A stretch of DNA of 64,000 nt from JBBQVS01 sp964657325 (lineage in GTDB: Bacteria > Chloroflexota > Ktedonobacteria > Ktedonobacterales > Ktedonobacteraceae). The position numbers and the translations under genes are program-made. The stretch spans positions 1 to 64,000 of the forward strand of contig CAZZVE010000005.1 in assembly GCA_964657325.1 (NCBI GenBank), read 5' to 3'. Below, piece after piece: positions 48,686 to 57,990 of the stretch; the stretch's first letter is position 1, and the number at the start of each line of letters is the position of its first letter. The notes under the pieces are model-generated. The model searched no databases. It saw nothing but the letters and a program-made list of their open reading frames with translations, and was not told the origin of the DNA.

Positions 48686-49489
48686 ATGTCTAATGACTCA
48701 CTAAACAATGGCTACCTTCTGGACAATCAGCAAGTCGAGGCTGGAACCCGTTTTGACGCCTTGTCAACACTTTTCAATACGTCAACATTTCGACACATGA
48801 GCGATCTTGGTATCACGCAGGGATGGCGATGTTGGGAAGTTGGAGCGGGTGGACCATCGGTACCAAGGTGGCTTGCAGTACAAGTGGGTACACAGGGACG
48901 CGTGCTTGCTACAGATATTGATGTGTCCTGGACTCAAGAGGTTGCAAGCTCAATAATCGAGGTTCGTCGCCATGATATAGCTCATGATGAACCGCCGTCA
49001 GAAACCTTCGACCTTGTACATGCACGACTCGTCTTGGTGCATGTAGTGAACCGCGAGAAGGCTCTACAGCTAATGATTCAGGCTCTACGTCCCGGTGGCT
49101 GGCTGCTTTTGGAAGATGCAGACCCAGCATTACAACCACTTATATGTCCAGATGAGTATGGTCCTCAACAGCAACTAGCTAACAAACTACGCTTCGGTTT
49201 TCGTAAGATGCTAGCGCAGCGTGGAGCAGATCTCAGCTATGGACGTAAATTGCCACGACTTCTTCGTGAAGCGGGTCTGTCCGATGTGGAAGCTGACGCC
49301 TTCTTTCCAATAACCTCTCCTGCTTGCAGCCTATTAGAAACTGCAACGGTCAATCAGGTTCGGGAAGGATTGATCGCCAATGGTTATGCGACCACTGAGG
49401 AAATCGACCTTCACCTAGCAAACATTGCCACTGGTCAACTCGACCTCGCCACGTCACCCATGATTTCTGCTTGGGGTCGCCGCTCTTAG
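48686..49489 (+). CDS. Class I SAM-dependent methyltransferase
   Basis: A 267-residue Rossmann-fold methyltransferase. Motif I is CWEVGAGGPSVPRWLA (SAM binding), motif II VLATDID, motif IV FDLVHARLVLVHV and motif V LRPGGWLLLEDAD. It resembles UbiE-type small-molecule methyltransferases. GAGGAAGC lies 8 nt before ATG 48686. It is 41 bp past the metallo-beta-lactamase gene and converges on the cupin gene with 7 bp between. The acceptor is unknown. Confidence 0.87.
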   Translation: MSNDSLNNGYLLDNQQVEAGTRFDALSTLFNTSTFRHMSDLGITQGWRCWEVGAGGPSVPRWLAVQVGTQGRVLATDIDVSWTQEVASSIIEVRRHDIAHDEPPSETFDLVHARLVLVHVVNREKALQLMIQALRPGGWLLLEDADPALQPLICPDEYGPQQQLANKLRFGFRKMLAQRGADLSYGRKLPRLLREAGLSDVEADAFFPITSPACSLLETATVNQVREGLIANGYATTEEIDLHLANIATGQLDLATSPMISAWGRRS

Positions 49490-49496
49490 GTCGTCA

Positions 49497-49832
49497 TCAA
49501 TCATTATTCCGTGAATATTCGGCTGGTGCAAAGAAGACAAGCACAGTTAGGTCTTCTGTAATACTATGAAAGCGATGGTCAACGTTTGCCGCGACGAAGA
49601 CAATTGAGCCTGCCTTGACGGGTGTATGTTCCATAGCAACCTGTATCTGTGCCTGTCCTTGCACGACGTAATAAATTTCATCCTCTGTATGCGGCTCCTG
49701 CGGGTCCGTTGTTCCTGCGGCTAGCTGATAGACGCCAGCACTGATCGTTGGTACACGTAGAAACTCATGGTAGAGTTCCCCTGTTTGCTCTCGTGCTGCT
49801 ATGACACCTGAAACTGTAAATGCGTTCATCAT
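49497..49832 (-). CDS. Cupin-domain protein
   Basis: A 111-residue single-domain cupin. Motif 1 is PHTEDEIYYVVQGQAQIQV (His, Glu ligands partly conserved) and motif 2 is VDHRFHSI. It likely binds a metal; roles range from small-molecule isomerase or dioxygenase to sensing. No partner is evident beyond the convergent methyltransferase. Confidence 0.82.
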   Translation of the reverse strand: MMNAFTVSGVIAAREQTGELYHEFLRVPTISAGVYQLAAGTTDPQEPHTEDEIYYVVQGQAQIQVAMEHTPVKAGSIVFVAANVDHRFHSITEDLTVLVFFAPAEYSRNND

Positions 49833-49922
49833 AACCTTTCCTTCTTATTCTTGTATGTATTGAGTATGCTGGAAGCAAAGCATTTGTACAAGTGCCAATT
49901 AATATAAAAAGATAAGCCAATA

Positions 49923-50801
49923 TTATTTTGGAGTGCCTCCCCATAATTTCAGTCGTAGATCGTAAAGCGGTAACTGAGTTTTCGTTGCAATCAGCGCCAG
50001 TACAGCTTGCATCTGCTTGTCGTATTCTTCAAAGGGTTGCGTTGCCACTAAAGAGTTGTACCAGCGTTTCTTCACTGGTATTGTCCAACGTACCATTCCA
50101 TTCGCGCCAGCTATCTCATAGGCACGCATAGATTTCGACTTTCCACCCCACAAGGCAAAAAGCTTGATCTCATCCCAGCGTAGACTACTCTCCTCGCCTA
50201 GAAAACGACCTTGTATGCCATCCTCGCTTACTTGAATGTACTGTCGCATTCTCCGTACAAAAATTAGCAGTGTTACACCTATTACAATTACAAGAAAGAG
50301 GCTAGTTCCTACGATGATAGCCAAAAGAAGACCTGTCGGCATGTTAGAGAAAAGAGGAAATTCCCGTAGAAGGAAGTAGTACAATACGAGAAAGGCAATG
50401 ACAAGCCCTAGACAGAAAGGAAGTATAACGAAACTTACAATAAAACGCCAATTAGCACGAACTGCTAACGTTACAGGTAGTCTGAGTGTGAACGTGTTTG
50501 CGATGGGTTGCTCCTCTGCGATTTTGCCTGAAATGTTGCCTTGAATAGCGGCAATACGCTGTTGCTCGGCTTTTTTATAGAAGCGTCGTGTTAGGACAAA
50601 CAAAGGTAGCGAGAACAAAGCACAAAAGAGTATAAGACCAAAATCTATAACGTAAAAGTTTGTAGGAAGGGAGTCTTTGCTTGGTCCCAAACGACTACTA
50701 ATAAATGTGAGTGTCAGGCCGATCAAAGCAAGAGCAAGACAAATTCCTAATACTATACTTGATTTATTCAACCGTTTCAGTGTAGGATCAGTATTTTCCA
50801 T
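49923..50801 (-). CDS. Membrane protein of unknown function with PH-like C-terminus
   Basis: A 292-residue protein. There are two helices near the N-terminus (SIVLGICLALALIGLTLTFI; FGLILFCALFSLPLFVL), a basic loop (RRFYKKAEQQR), two more helices (about 120-200), then a soluble C-terminal domain with IQVSEDGIQGRF and SLRWDEIKLFALW. That last pattern (strand, D/E-G-I, W-D-E-I) is common in bacterial PH-like domains. Function unknown. Confidence 0.65.
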   Translation of the reverse strand: MENTDPTLKRLNKSSIVLGICLALALIGLTLTFISSRLGPSKDSLPTNFYVIDFGLILFCALFSLPLFVLTRRFYKKAEQQRIAAIQGNISGKIAEEQPIANTFTLRLPVTLAVRANWRFIVSFVILPFCLGLVIAFLVLYYFLLREFPLFSNMPTGLLLAIIVGTSLFLVIVIGVTLLIFVRRMRQYIQVSEDGIQGRFLGEESSLRWDEIKLFALWGGKSKSMRAYEIAGANGMVRWTIPVKKRWYNSLVATQPFEEYDKQMQAVLALIATKTQLPLYDLRLKLWGGTPK

Positions 50802-50975
50802 GAAGTGTTCCCTAATATTTTGTGTGAAATGTATAGCAAATGATCAGTATAGAAGAAACGTACAATAAATTTTCTGTAGAAACAAGAATATAAGAGTTCA
50901 GAATGTGTATACCAACGTATCATGTCCTGAGAAATAAACTTTTAACATGTAAGATTTTTATACTACAAGCCATAA

Positions 50976-52085
50976 TTATTCACCATCTACTCCTTGTATG
51001 TTCCCAAGCATATCCATGTATTTTGCGAATGGTGCGTAAGGACCGATGAAGGGAATCTCTTTGCTCAATCCCTGTAGGTCTGCTGGTGGAAAACCTTGTT
51101 TTGAGAGTGTTTGCAGCCATGCTTTCGCTTTTTGTACACGACTCCTATCGTCCTCGCTGAGGGGCTGATGCCGCAATCCACGTCCATAGTTATAGCGTCG
51201 TAACAGATCGGGGTCACGCACATAGGCTTGCAACAATGGTACTACAATGCGCTGTATAGTGTCTGCCTCAATGCGCTGACGTAAGTATGCTACAAGCAGA
51301 GCTTCATCGAGTGTTGAGGATGTATTCAGTGCTCGCCGTAATTGCGCTTGTTGCTCTAATGAGGTACGTAGGGAATGGACAAAATAGCCTTGAGCGTCTA
51401 AATGAATATCTTGTAAGGAACCAGAAAGCGTTGCACCATAGCCATGTCTGCCAACCCAGCCTTCAAGTGCGGGATGTTGTGCTGTGTCATGTTCCCACTC
51501 TTGTGCCAGTGTGCGTGTAATGGGCCAGCGTAACCATGTGCGAGGAGGCATCCCTTGTGGGTCGAGAAAAAGGACTTCACGTGCTGAGGCAATAACTGCT
51601 TCGATAAATGCCTCTTGTTTCTCCCGTCGGTTGACCCCGATAATCCATATGTCGAGAATACTCGCTTTACGGTACGCGGTATGGCGGTGTGTCCACTCAC
51701 TAACATCAAGCGGAGCACATTGAAACTCAACCGCCCAGCGTCTTCCATCGGGGTGTTCAACAAAGATGTCCGCAATGCGGTTAGGTTCAGGAAGTCGCAC
51801 TTCTAATCGCACGTTTGCTTGTGGAAATTGCTTTTGTAACCATTGTGACAGGACAACTTTGCCTTGTGCGTGGCGCACCGACTCTGACTCAGTACTCCAT
51901 GCACACTCACCACGTTGGTGCGCAAAGTGTAACTGCATGTGCTTGTCTGGTCCTCCACGTACGTGTACAATGCCGCGACAATTGGGACAATGCAGCGCAT
52001 GCTCATGTGACCATTGCTGCAATACTGCTAATGGCGTCTCTTCCGCTACTATTGGTCGTCCATCGGGACCATAGGCAACAAGCAT
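50976..52085 (-). CDS. CoiA-like competence/nuclease protein
   Basis: A 369-residue protein. The N-terminal zinc-type knuckle HCPNCRGIVHVRGGPDKH leads to LHFAHQRGECAW. A nuclease-like core follows, with RIADIFVEHPDGRRWAVEFQ (D...ExQ, the restriction-like motif) and HRHTAYR. This matches CoiA, needed in competent firmicutes for recombination after DNA uptake. ComEC and ComEA occur at 21711-25400. The start at 52085 follows AAGGAGAG. Confidence 0.72.
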   Translation of the reverse strand: MLVAYGPDGRPIVAEETPLAVLQQWSHEHALHCPNCRGIVHVRGGPDKHMQLHFAHQRGECAWSTESESVRHAQGKVVLSQWLQKQFPQANVRLEVRLPEPNRIADIFVEHPDGRRWAVEFQCAPLDVSEWTHRHTAYRKASILDIWIIGVNRREKQEAFIEAVIASAREVLFLDPQGMPPRTWLRWPITRTLAQEWEHDTAQHPALEGWVGRHGYGATLSGSLQDIHLDAQGYFVHSLRTSLEQQAQLRRALNTSSTLDEALLVAYLRQRIEADTIQRIVVPLLQAYVRDPDLLRRYNYGRGLRHQPLSEDDRSRVQKAKAWLQTLSKQGFPPADLQGLSKEIPFIGPYAPFAKYMDMLGNIQGVDGE

Positions 52086-52189
52086 GTATCTGCTCTCCTT
52101 AATAAAGGGTGTTGCAAAAAGTATATCATGTGCTTTTGTTCTAAGATGAGCATTGTCTGATGAACGTTGACACTCGAACACGACAATGG

Positions 52190-52317
52190 CGGTAGGGGCA
52201 GCAATTCATTGCGCCCGAAGATGGGTCTGGAGGGGTTCGCATTGGGAGCGTGAGTCATTGCCGACGCGTTGCCCCGCCACCCTCATCTTTGGGCGCAATG
52301 AATTGCTGCCCCTACCG
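52190..52317. repeat. Palindromic element E, 34-bp arms
   Basis: Arms 52190-52223 and 52284-52317 pair with one mismatch (GGTAGGGGCAGCAATTCATT ...). It lies upstream of the CoiA-like gene, next to family A copy A5; no gene is seen between 52182 and 52415. Confidence 0.83.
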
Positions 52318-52349
52318 AGACGGGTTACCGTTTTTGGTTGTCAATATTC

Positions 52350-52420
52350 ATTAGGGGCCGATGTATCACGTCCTCGTAGCAATTGATAGACCAAGAGGAC
52401 GTGATACATCGGTCCCTACA
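52350..52420. repeat. Family A palindromic element, copy A5
   Basis: A 71-bp imperfect palindrome (TTAGGGGCCGATGTATCACG ... GTGATACATCGGTCCCTACA). Its edge holds the TAG stop codon of the MFS gene. Confidence 0.85.
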
Positions 52421-53597
52421 AACCAATCAACAGTAACAACATAAGGACAGGAGCCAATCCTAAAAAGCTCAGTCCTGCTAGAAGGCCATAACGGTCTGCT
52501 ATGATACTGACGATACCAGGAATGGCTACGTCAACGGCGACGAACAAACTCATCACCGTCCGTACAATGCTAGCATGTCCTGGCATCCTGGCATAGGCTT
52601 GCCCGTTTGCTACTGGATACCATCCTGATGCGCCAAGTCCAATTACAAAAAGCGCAAGTGTAGCAACCCATACTGTATGAATGGCGAGAAGGCATATCAT
52701 TCCAACAAGAACCAAAAGTGAGAGCCATAACAACAGTGCTTGTTGAGTGATCCGCTTCAAAAGGAAACGGTCGAGTATAAAGAGACCAAGTAATGCGCCA
52801 AAGGTATGGATTGCTACAATAAGCCCAATCGTTATTTGACTAACATGCAGCACATGACGTAAGTAGAGTGCTGTAAAGCCAAGAAACACTTCATCAACCA
52901 TTGTAGGAATAGCAGCAAGTGCTACCCAACGAAGCAGAACTGTATCGCGTAAGGCGGCTCGTAATCTGCCTAGAAGTGTCATGAACGAGGTAGGCTCGTC
53001 GTCCGACATAGCATCTGAACGTGGAAAACGTTGCGTGCCAATAATTATAGCAAGCACAAGCCAGATACTCGCTGCCAACCAGCACAATCCCGTCCATCCC
53101 ACTCGGAAGCTCACTAATGCGGTAACGAGCAGTGGACCCAGAAAATCGCCAATGCTACTCAAAAGCTCATAGCGTGTCATCACTTGTGTTTCTTGCGTCG
53201 GATTAAGTTCAATCAAGACGGCTTGTGAAATTCCCACTGCCATTTCGTCTGCTGGAAACAGTACACCAAATGCCAGCAGTAACACGACGAAAGAATGTGT
53301 ATTCGCTCTCAAGATGAAGCTTAGTGTAAGTATCAGGAGTCCGCCTAAAATCCAGAACTTTTTGTAGCCCTGATCGGTAAGCAAGTTAAGCAGTGGATCG
53401 AGCAGTATACTTGCGAGTGATTGCACCACAAAAAGCAAGCCTATCTGTGTATAGCTCAGTCCTAACTGGTCACGTAGGAGTGGCAAGCCAACAATCGTAA
53501 AACCTGTGATAATTTCGTCAAACATGCCCATACTGAGCAGCGTCATGCGCAAGAGTGGTAGTCGTTTGAGTCGTGAAAAGCGTGCTCGTGTGTGCAT
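52416..53597 (-). CDS. MFS transporter
   Basis: A 393-residue, 12-helix major facilitator protein. It begins MHTRARFSRLKRLPLLRMTL; the loop 2-3 pattern is LLNLLTDQGYKKFWI. The start at 53597 has AAAGGA 9 nt upstream. The substrate is unknown. The frame ends in hydrophobic sequence (VLMLLLLIGL) with the TAG taken from the edge of repeat A5, so the native C-terminus may have been cut by the insertion. Confidence 0.83.
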   Translation of the reverse strand: MHTRARFSRLKRLPLLRMTLLSMGMFDEIITGFTIVGLPLLRDQLGLSYTQIGLLFVVQSLASILLDPLLNLLTDQGYKKFWILGGLLILTLSFILRANTHSFVVLLLAFGVLFPADEMAVGISQAVLIELNPTQETQVMTRYELLSSIGDFLGPLLVTALVSFRVGWTGLCWLAASIWLVLAIIIGTQRFPRSDAMSDDEPTSFMTLLGRLRAALRDTVLLRWVALAAIPTMVDEVFLGFTALYLRHVLHVSQITIGLIVAIHTFGALLGLFILDRFLLKRITQQALLLWLSLLVLVGMICLLAIHTVWVATLALFVIGLGASGWYPVANGQAYARMPGHASIVRTVMSLFVAVDVAIPGIVSIIADRYGLLAGLSFLGLAPVLMLLLLIGL

Positions 53598-53810
53598 TCT
53601 ATATCGTCCTTTCTTAAACATGCGAGATGTAACTATGGAGGAGTGTGCATGCTAGCAAAGGAGGCGCACGAATGCGCTGGACAAGAAAGCAAAACGCTGT
53701 CCAGTCGTAGAGGTACTTGTTCTTATGCGAGTCGTTTAGGAAATGAAAGAGTTAGCAGGGACTACGTAGATACATACATGCCATCTTTCTTGTTGATCTA
53801 TAACATGTGT

Positions 53811-53882
53811 GGTAGGGACCGATGTATCGCGTCCTCGTTGGTGACCAATTTCTCACAAGGACGCGATACATCGGTCCCTACT
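53811..53882. repeat. Family A palindromic element, copy A6
   Basis: Arms 53812-53835 and 53858-53881 are exact 24-bp inverted copies, the best preserved A copy. It lies in the 365-bp gap 53598-53962, which otherwise shows only a short CTGGACA/TGTCCAG inverted repeat near 53690 and no gene or RNA I recognise. Confidence 0.88.
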
Positions 53883-53962
53883 AGTATATATAAAAAAAGA
53901 GCAAATTGCGAACATAGGAAAGAACGTGTTATGCTGTGATAACTATCATCTAGGAGAGTTGT

Positions 53963-55099
53963 ATGCTTGATTTCACTACAATTCCTGTCGTAGACAATCA
54001 TTGTCACCCGGTCTTATTGCAGCAACAGTTGGATGTTGCAACCTTTCGTGGCTATTTTACTGAGTCACCCGAAGCGAGTATTGCTGAACAGCATGTACCA
54101 CATACTATTTACTATCTGTGGATGCTTCGCCAACTTGCAGCCTTCTATAATTGTGAACGAAGCGAAGAAACTGTAGTCGCGGCACATAATAGTATGAGTG
54201 CTGAAATGTTGATTGAACGCCTTATCACCTCGGCCCATATTGACACACTTGTTCTTGATCCCGCTTTTCCGCTTCCTGACGTATGTTACTCACCTCAGCA
54301 GATGAGCCAGATTGGACAGTGCAAGACCGTAAAAATGTTCCGTCTCGAAACGCTTATGCAACGTCTGGTTGTTGCACACAACGACTTCGACGACGTTGTT
54401 AACCACTTCTCAGCCGAGATAAGCGATATTCGTGCGAAGGGTTATTGTGCATACAAAAGCATCGTTGCCTATCGTACTGGTCTTCAGATAGCTGAATGGA
54501 GTAAAGATGAGGCGGCTCGCTCGTTTCAGCACGCACGCACCGAGGCTGTAGAAAAGCAACAGCAGTTTCGCATTGCGCATAAACCACTGATTGACTATTT
54601 GCTCCATATTGCCTTTGCACAAGCCGCAGAGCAACACGTTCCTATTCAGTTTCATACGGGCTATGGTGATAATGATACGGATATGCGGCTCGGCAACCCG
54701 CTTCACTTACGTGATGTGTTGGAACGGCGCGATTATCAAACTATGCCGATTGTGCTGTTGCACGAAAGCTACCCGTATACTCAACTTGGTGCATATCTGG
54801 CAGCCGTCTATCCGCATGTCTATTTTGATCTCTCCTATACAATTCCATTTGTCGAGAAATTAGAGATGCTTGCATTCACTCGTCAAGCTCTGAGTGTTGC
54901 ACCTGCTAGTAAACTGATGTATAGTTCAGACGGTATCAACATTCCTGAGATGCATTGGGCTGGTGCTATTCGTGGCAGAAGTGTACTTGCTCAAGTCCTA
55001 CAAGAGATGATTAATGCTGATGAGCTTGACGAGCAACAAGCTTTTTCAATCGCTACGCAAATCCTCCATGATAATGCCTATAAAGTCTATCAGCTTTAA
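53963..55099 (+). CDS. Amidohydrolase (Amidohydro_2, FluG-like)
   Basis: A 378-residue TIM-barrel hydrolase. The metal-binding HxH is in VVDNHCHPVLL; other ligands are likely the Lys in CAYKSIVAYRTG, the His in IQFHTGYGDND, the His in VLLHESYPY and the Asp in MYSSDGINIPEMHW. This matches the amidohydrolase-2 group that includes FluG N-terminal domains and decarboxylases. TAGGAGAG precedes the ATG. It is 23 bp before the Nudix gene. Confidence 0.82.
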   Translation: MLDFTTIPVVDNHCHPVLLQQQLDVATFRGYFTESPEASIAEQHVPHTIYYLWMLRQLAAFYNCERSEETVVAAHNSMSAEMLIERLITSAHIDTLVLDPAFPLPDVCYSPQQMSQIGQCKTVKMFRLETLMQRLVVAHNDFDDVVNHFSAEISDIRAKGYCAYKSIVAYRTGLQIAEWSKDEAARSFQHARTEAVEKQQQFRIAHKPLIDYLLHIAFAQAAEQHVPIQFHTGYGDNDTDMRLGNPLHLRDVLERRDYQTMPIVLLHESYPYTQLGAYLAAVYPHVYFDLSYTIPFVEKLEMLAFTRQALSVAPASKLMYSSDGINIPEMHWAGAIRGRSVLAQVLQEMINADELDEQQAFSIATQILHDNAYKVYQL

Positions 55100-55122
55100 A
55101 AAGTCATCAAGAGAGGTGTACT

Positions 55123-55593
55123 ATGATAGAAGCAAGTGATGCATCTAGTAGTCCAGGACAATTTCGTATCGCGGTATACGCACTGATTTTCAATCCAGAA
55201 CATGAAATTTTACTGGCATTGCGACGTGATATTAATTGGTGGAACCTTCCTGGTGGTGGATTAGAACTAGGAGAAACCGTCGAAGAGGGCATATGTCGTG
55301 AGGTACGTGAGGAAACTGGACTTGAGGTTGAGGTAGATCATCTTGTGGGCGTCTATTCAAAGCCACAAAAACAAGAGATTGTGTTGACATTTTTATGTCG
55401 CGCGCTCGGAGGCGTACTTACTACTACCGAAGAGTCGCGTGAGTGTCGCTATTTCTCGCCGGACGCAATACCTGTAAACACGTTACCGAAGCACAAAGAA
55501 CGTATCATGGATGTATTACTCAACTCAACTTATGCAGTACTACGTACTCAGAGGAGTTCATCGGAAGAGGATCAGCGTCTTCCACCAACGTAA
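55123..55593 (+). CDS. Nudix hydrolase
   Basis: A 156-residue enzyme with a complete Nudix box: GGGLELGETVEEGICREVREETGLEV (split here: GGGLELGETVEEGICREV and REETGLEV). It hydrolyses a nucleoside diphosphate linked to another moiety. The N-terminal AVYALIFNPEHEILLALRRD and the NLPGGG motif suggest MutT/ADP-ribose-type members. Substrate not determined. AGAGAGG lies before the ATG. Confidence 0.9.
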   Translation: MIEASDASSSPGQFRIAVYALIFNPEHEILLALRRDINWWNLPGGGLELGETVEEGICREVREETGLEVEVDHLVGVYSKPQKQEIVLTFLCRALGGVLTTTEESRECRYFSPDAIPVNTLPKHKERIMDVLLNSTYAVLRTQRSSSEEDQRLPPT

Positions 55594-55659
55594 AGGCATG
55601 ATGTATTTGAACAGTATTAAGATTTGTCGTGTCTTAGTTTAATAAGGAGCAAAAATAAC

Positions 55660-57051
55660 ATGGCGACAACAACCCACTACGACGCTATTATCATTGGTGC
55701 TGGACAATCCGGCGGTCCACTCGCGACTGCTTTAGGGCAGTCGGGCAAGAAAACGGCGATCATTGAGCGCGAGCATGTCGGTGGCACATGTATCAACGAA
55801 GGCTGTACGCCTACAAAAACAATGGTTGCTAGTGCTAGAGCGGCGTATGTTGCCAGACGTGGTGCTGATTTCGGCGTACACACTGGACCCATTAGTGTTG
55901 ATATGACTGTTGTTAGGAAACGCAAACGCGATATAGTAAATAGCTTTCGTGGTGGCAGTCAGGGGCGCCTTGAAAAGTCCGAAAATGTGGACTTGCTGAT
56001 GGGCGAGGCCGCTTTTATCGCTCCTAAAGCCATAGAAGTGCATCTCAACGATGGAAGCGTACAACAACTTACTGGTGATTTGTTCTTTATAAACGCGGGG
56101 GAGCGTCCATCTGCTCCCCATATTGAAGGTATAGAGAATGTTCCTTACCTCAACTCTACCTCGATTATGGAACTTGATGTTGTGCCTGAGCACCTGTTAA
56201 TAATTGGTGGCGGCTATATCGGGCTAGAATTTGGGCAAATGTTCCGTCGTTTTGGGAGCGAGGTCACGATTGTGCAACGTGGCAAGCAGTTGTTAGCGCG
56301 TGAAGACTCCGATATTGCAGAGGAAGTGGCGAAGATTCTGCGCGAAGATGGCATCGAAATACTGCTTGAAACCAATACATCACATGTCACAAAAGACGCG
56401 AACGGCGCCATTCAATTAGTTGTCAAAACGCCTGATGGAGAGCGTACTCTAACTGGTTCACACTTGCTCGCCGGAACGGGTAGGACGCCGAATACCGACA
56501 AGTTGAACCTTGACGCAACAGGAGTGCAAATTGACAAGAAAGGCTATATTCCTACCAGCGATACTCTGGAAACAAACGTTCCTGGTATCTATGCGCTTGG
56601 AGACATAAAGGGGCCGCCAGCCTTTACGCACATCTCCTATGACGATTTTCGCATTATTCGTACAAATCTGATTGAGCATGGCAAAGCGAGTATCGCGGAC
56701 CGTATCGTCCCCTATACCGTTTTTATTGACCCACAACTTGGGCGTGTTGGCCTCAGTGAGAACGAGGCAAAGCAGCAAGGCAAAAACTTCAAAGTTGCCA
56801 AAATGCCTATGAACTACGTTGCACGTGCGCTTGAGATTGATGAGCCAAGAGGCGTGATGAAAGTTCTCGTTGACCCAGACACGAAGCTCATTCTCGGCTG
56901 CGCTATCCTGGGTATAGATGGTGGTGAAGTTATGGCGATGCTCCAAATCGCTATGCTAGGTAAACTTCCTTACAACGTTTTGGAAGAGGGCGTGTTTGCT
57001 CATCCAACACTCGCCGAGTCGTTGAACAACTTGTTCGGCATGATTGAGTAG
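55660..57051 (+). CDS. Mercuric-reductase-like pyridine nucleotide-disulfide oxidoreductase
   Basis: A 463-residue FAD enzyme. FAD binding is IIIGAGQSGGPLA; redox disulfide is GGTCINEGCTPTKT; NAD(P) binding is LIIGGGYIGLEFG; second FAD motif GIYALGDIKG; the C-terminal dimer/active-site motif is FAHPTLAESLNNLF. The class I layout fits the MerA/dihydrolipoamide dehydrogenase group, but no MerA-type CC C-terminus or NmerA domain is present, so the substrate is unclear. AAGGAGC lies about 9 nt before the ATG. Confidence 0.87.
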   Translation: MATTTHYDAIIIGAGQSGGPLATALGQSGKKTAIIEREHVGGTCINEGCTPTKTMVASARAAYVARRGADFGVHTGPISVDMTVVRKRKRDIVNSFRGGSQGRLEKSENVDLLMGEAAFIAPKAIEVHLNDGSVQQLTGDLFFINAGERPSAPHIEGIENVPYLNSTSIMELDVVPEHLLIIGGGYIGLEFGQMFRRFGSEVTIVQRGKQLLAREDSDIAEEVAKILREDGIEILLETNTSHVTKDANGAIQLVVKTPDGERTLTGSHLLAGTGRTPNTDKLNLDATGVQIDKKGYIPTSDTLETNVPGIYALGDIKGPPAFTHISYDDFRIIRTNLIEHGKASIADRIVPYTVFIDPQLGRVGLSENEAKQQGKNFKVAKMPMNYVARALEIDEPRGVMKVLVDPDTKLILGCAILGIDGGEVMAMLQIAMLGKLPYNVLEEGVFAHPTLAESLNNLFGMIE

Positions 57052-57068
57052 GAGATGGAAAAGTATGT

Positions 57069-57968
57069 ATGTCCAATAATTCAGTTGTAACTACTCTTGT
57101 CGGAGTACCAATCGACTGTACCGGACGTGATATTGGGGTGGAACGTATGCCAGCGGCTCTTAGAGCTGCTGGTCTCGTCACGTCACTTAACATACGGGAT
57201 AATGGCGATTTGGCGACACGTATAAATGACTCGCGGCGCGATCCTGTAACTGGTATGATAGGCTTTCAACAAGTTTGTGTTGCCTCGTCAATCATCCGTG
57301 AGGAGATAGGAGCTATACTTGCACGTCAGGAACGCCCACTTGTAATTGGTGGATGTTGTACCTTGCTTGTTGGTGTATCTGCGGCATTGCAAGATCAATT
57401 TGGTCGTGTTAGTCTCGCTTTCGTCGATGGCCATCAAGACTTTTATAATGGTAAATCGTCGTCTACTGGTGAGGCCGCCGACATGGACCTTGCGATTCTG
57501 ACAGGCAACGGACCCAGTGGTCTTGTTGATATTGCTCGTGTCGTGCCTCTGGTACAACCCGAAGATGTGTTTGTGTTAGGGTATCGTGATGCCGATGAAG
57601 CAAGCCGAGAGCATGCTCTTGAGCCAACGGTAGTTGCGCCAGGAATACACTTGTTTGATGCTCAAATGGTGCGAAAAGAAGGTCCTGCAGTTTTAGGCAC
57701 GAACACCGCAAATGCGTTAAGCACAAATCCAGGACGTTTCTGGTTACACCTCGACCTTGATGTGTTAGATCAAGATATATTGCCAGCCGTTGATTATCTC
57801 ATGCCGAATGGTTTGAATTGGGATGAAGTAACTGCTCTTGTTCGTCCACTCGCAACATCACCAGCACTTATCGGTGCAGACGTAACCATTTACAATCCAA
57901 CCCTTGACCCTGATGGAAGGTATGCAAAACGCATTGTGCAGTTGTTGAGCGATATTTTTATGGTGTGA
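57069..57968 (+). CDS. Arginase/agmatinase-fold protein with altered metal site
   Basis: A 299-residue ureohydrolase-like protein. Three family motifs are recognised. The first, normally GGDHS, is GGCCTLLVG, so the first ligand His is Cys. The second, DAHxD, is FVDGHQDFY with Asp, His and Asp kept. The third is HLDLDVLDQD with two Asp kept. Substrates may differ from arginine or agmatine, since a guanidino enzyme needs the full binuclear Mn site. It is 17 bp after the flavoprotein gene; the two are probably co-transcribed. Confidence 0.82.
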   Translation: MSNNSVVTTLVGVPIDCTGRDIGVERMPAALRAAGLVTSLNIRDNGDLATRINDSRRDPVTGMIGFQQVCVASSIIREEIGAILARQERPLVIGGCCTLLVGVSAALQDQFGRVSLAFVDGHQDFYNGKSSSTGEAADMDLAILTGNGPSGLVDIARVVPLVQPEDVFVLGYRDADEASREHALEPTVVAPGIHLFDAQMVRKEGPAVLGTNTANALSTNPGRFWLHLDLDVLDQDILPAVDYLMPNGLNWDEVTALVRPLATSPALIGADVTIYNPTLDPDGRYAKRIVQLLSDIFMV

Positions 57969-57990
57969 GTGCCAAATCATAGTGATAGTA

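Noticed and set aside
53592..53939. A 115-codon plus-strand frame
   Set aside because: It spans repeat A6 and intergenic DNA, has no ribosome binding site and no recognisable domain.
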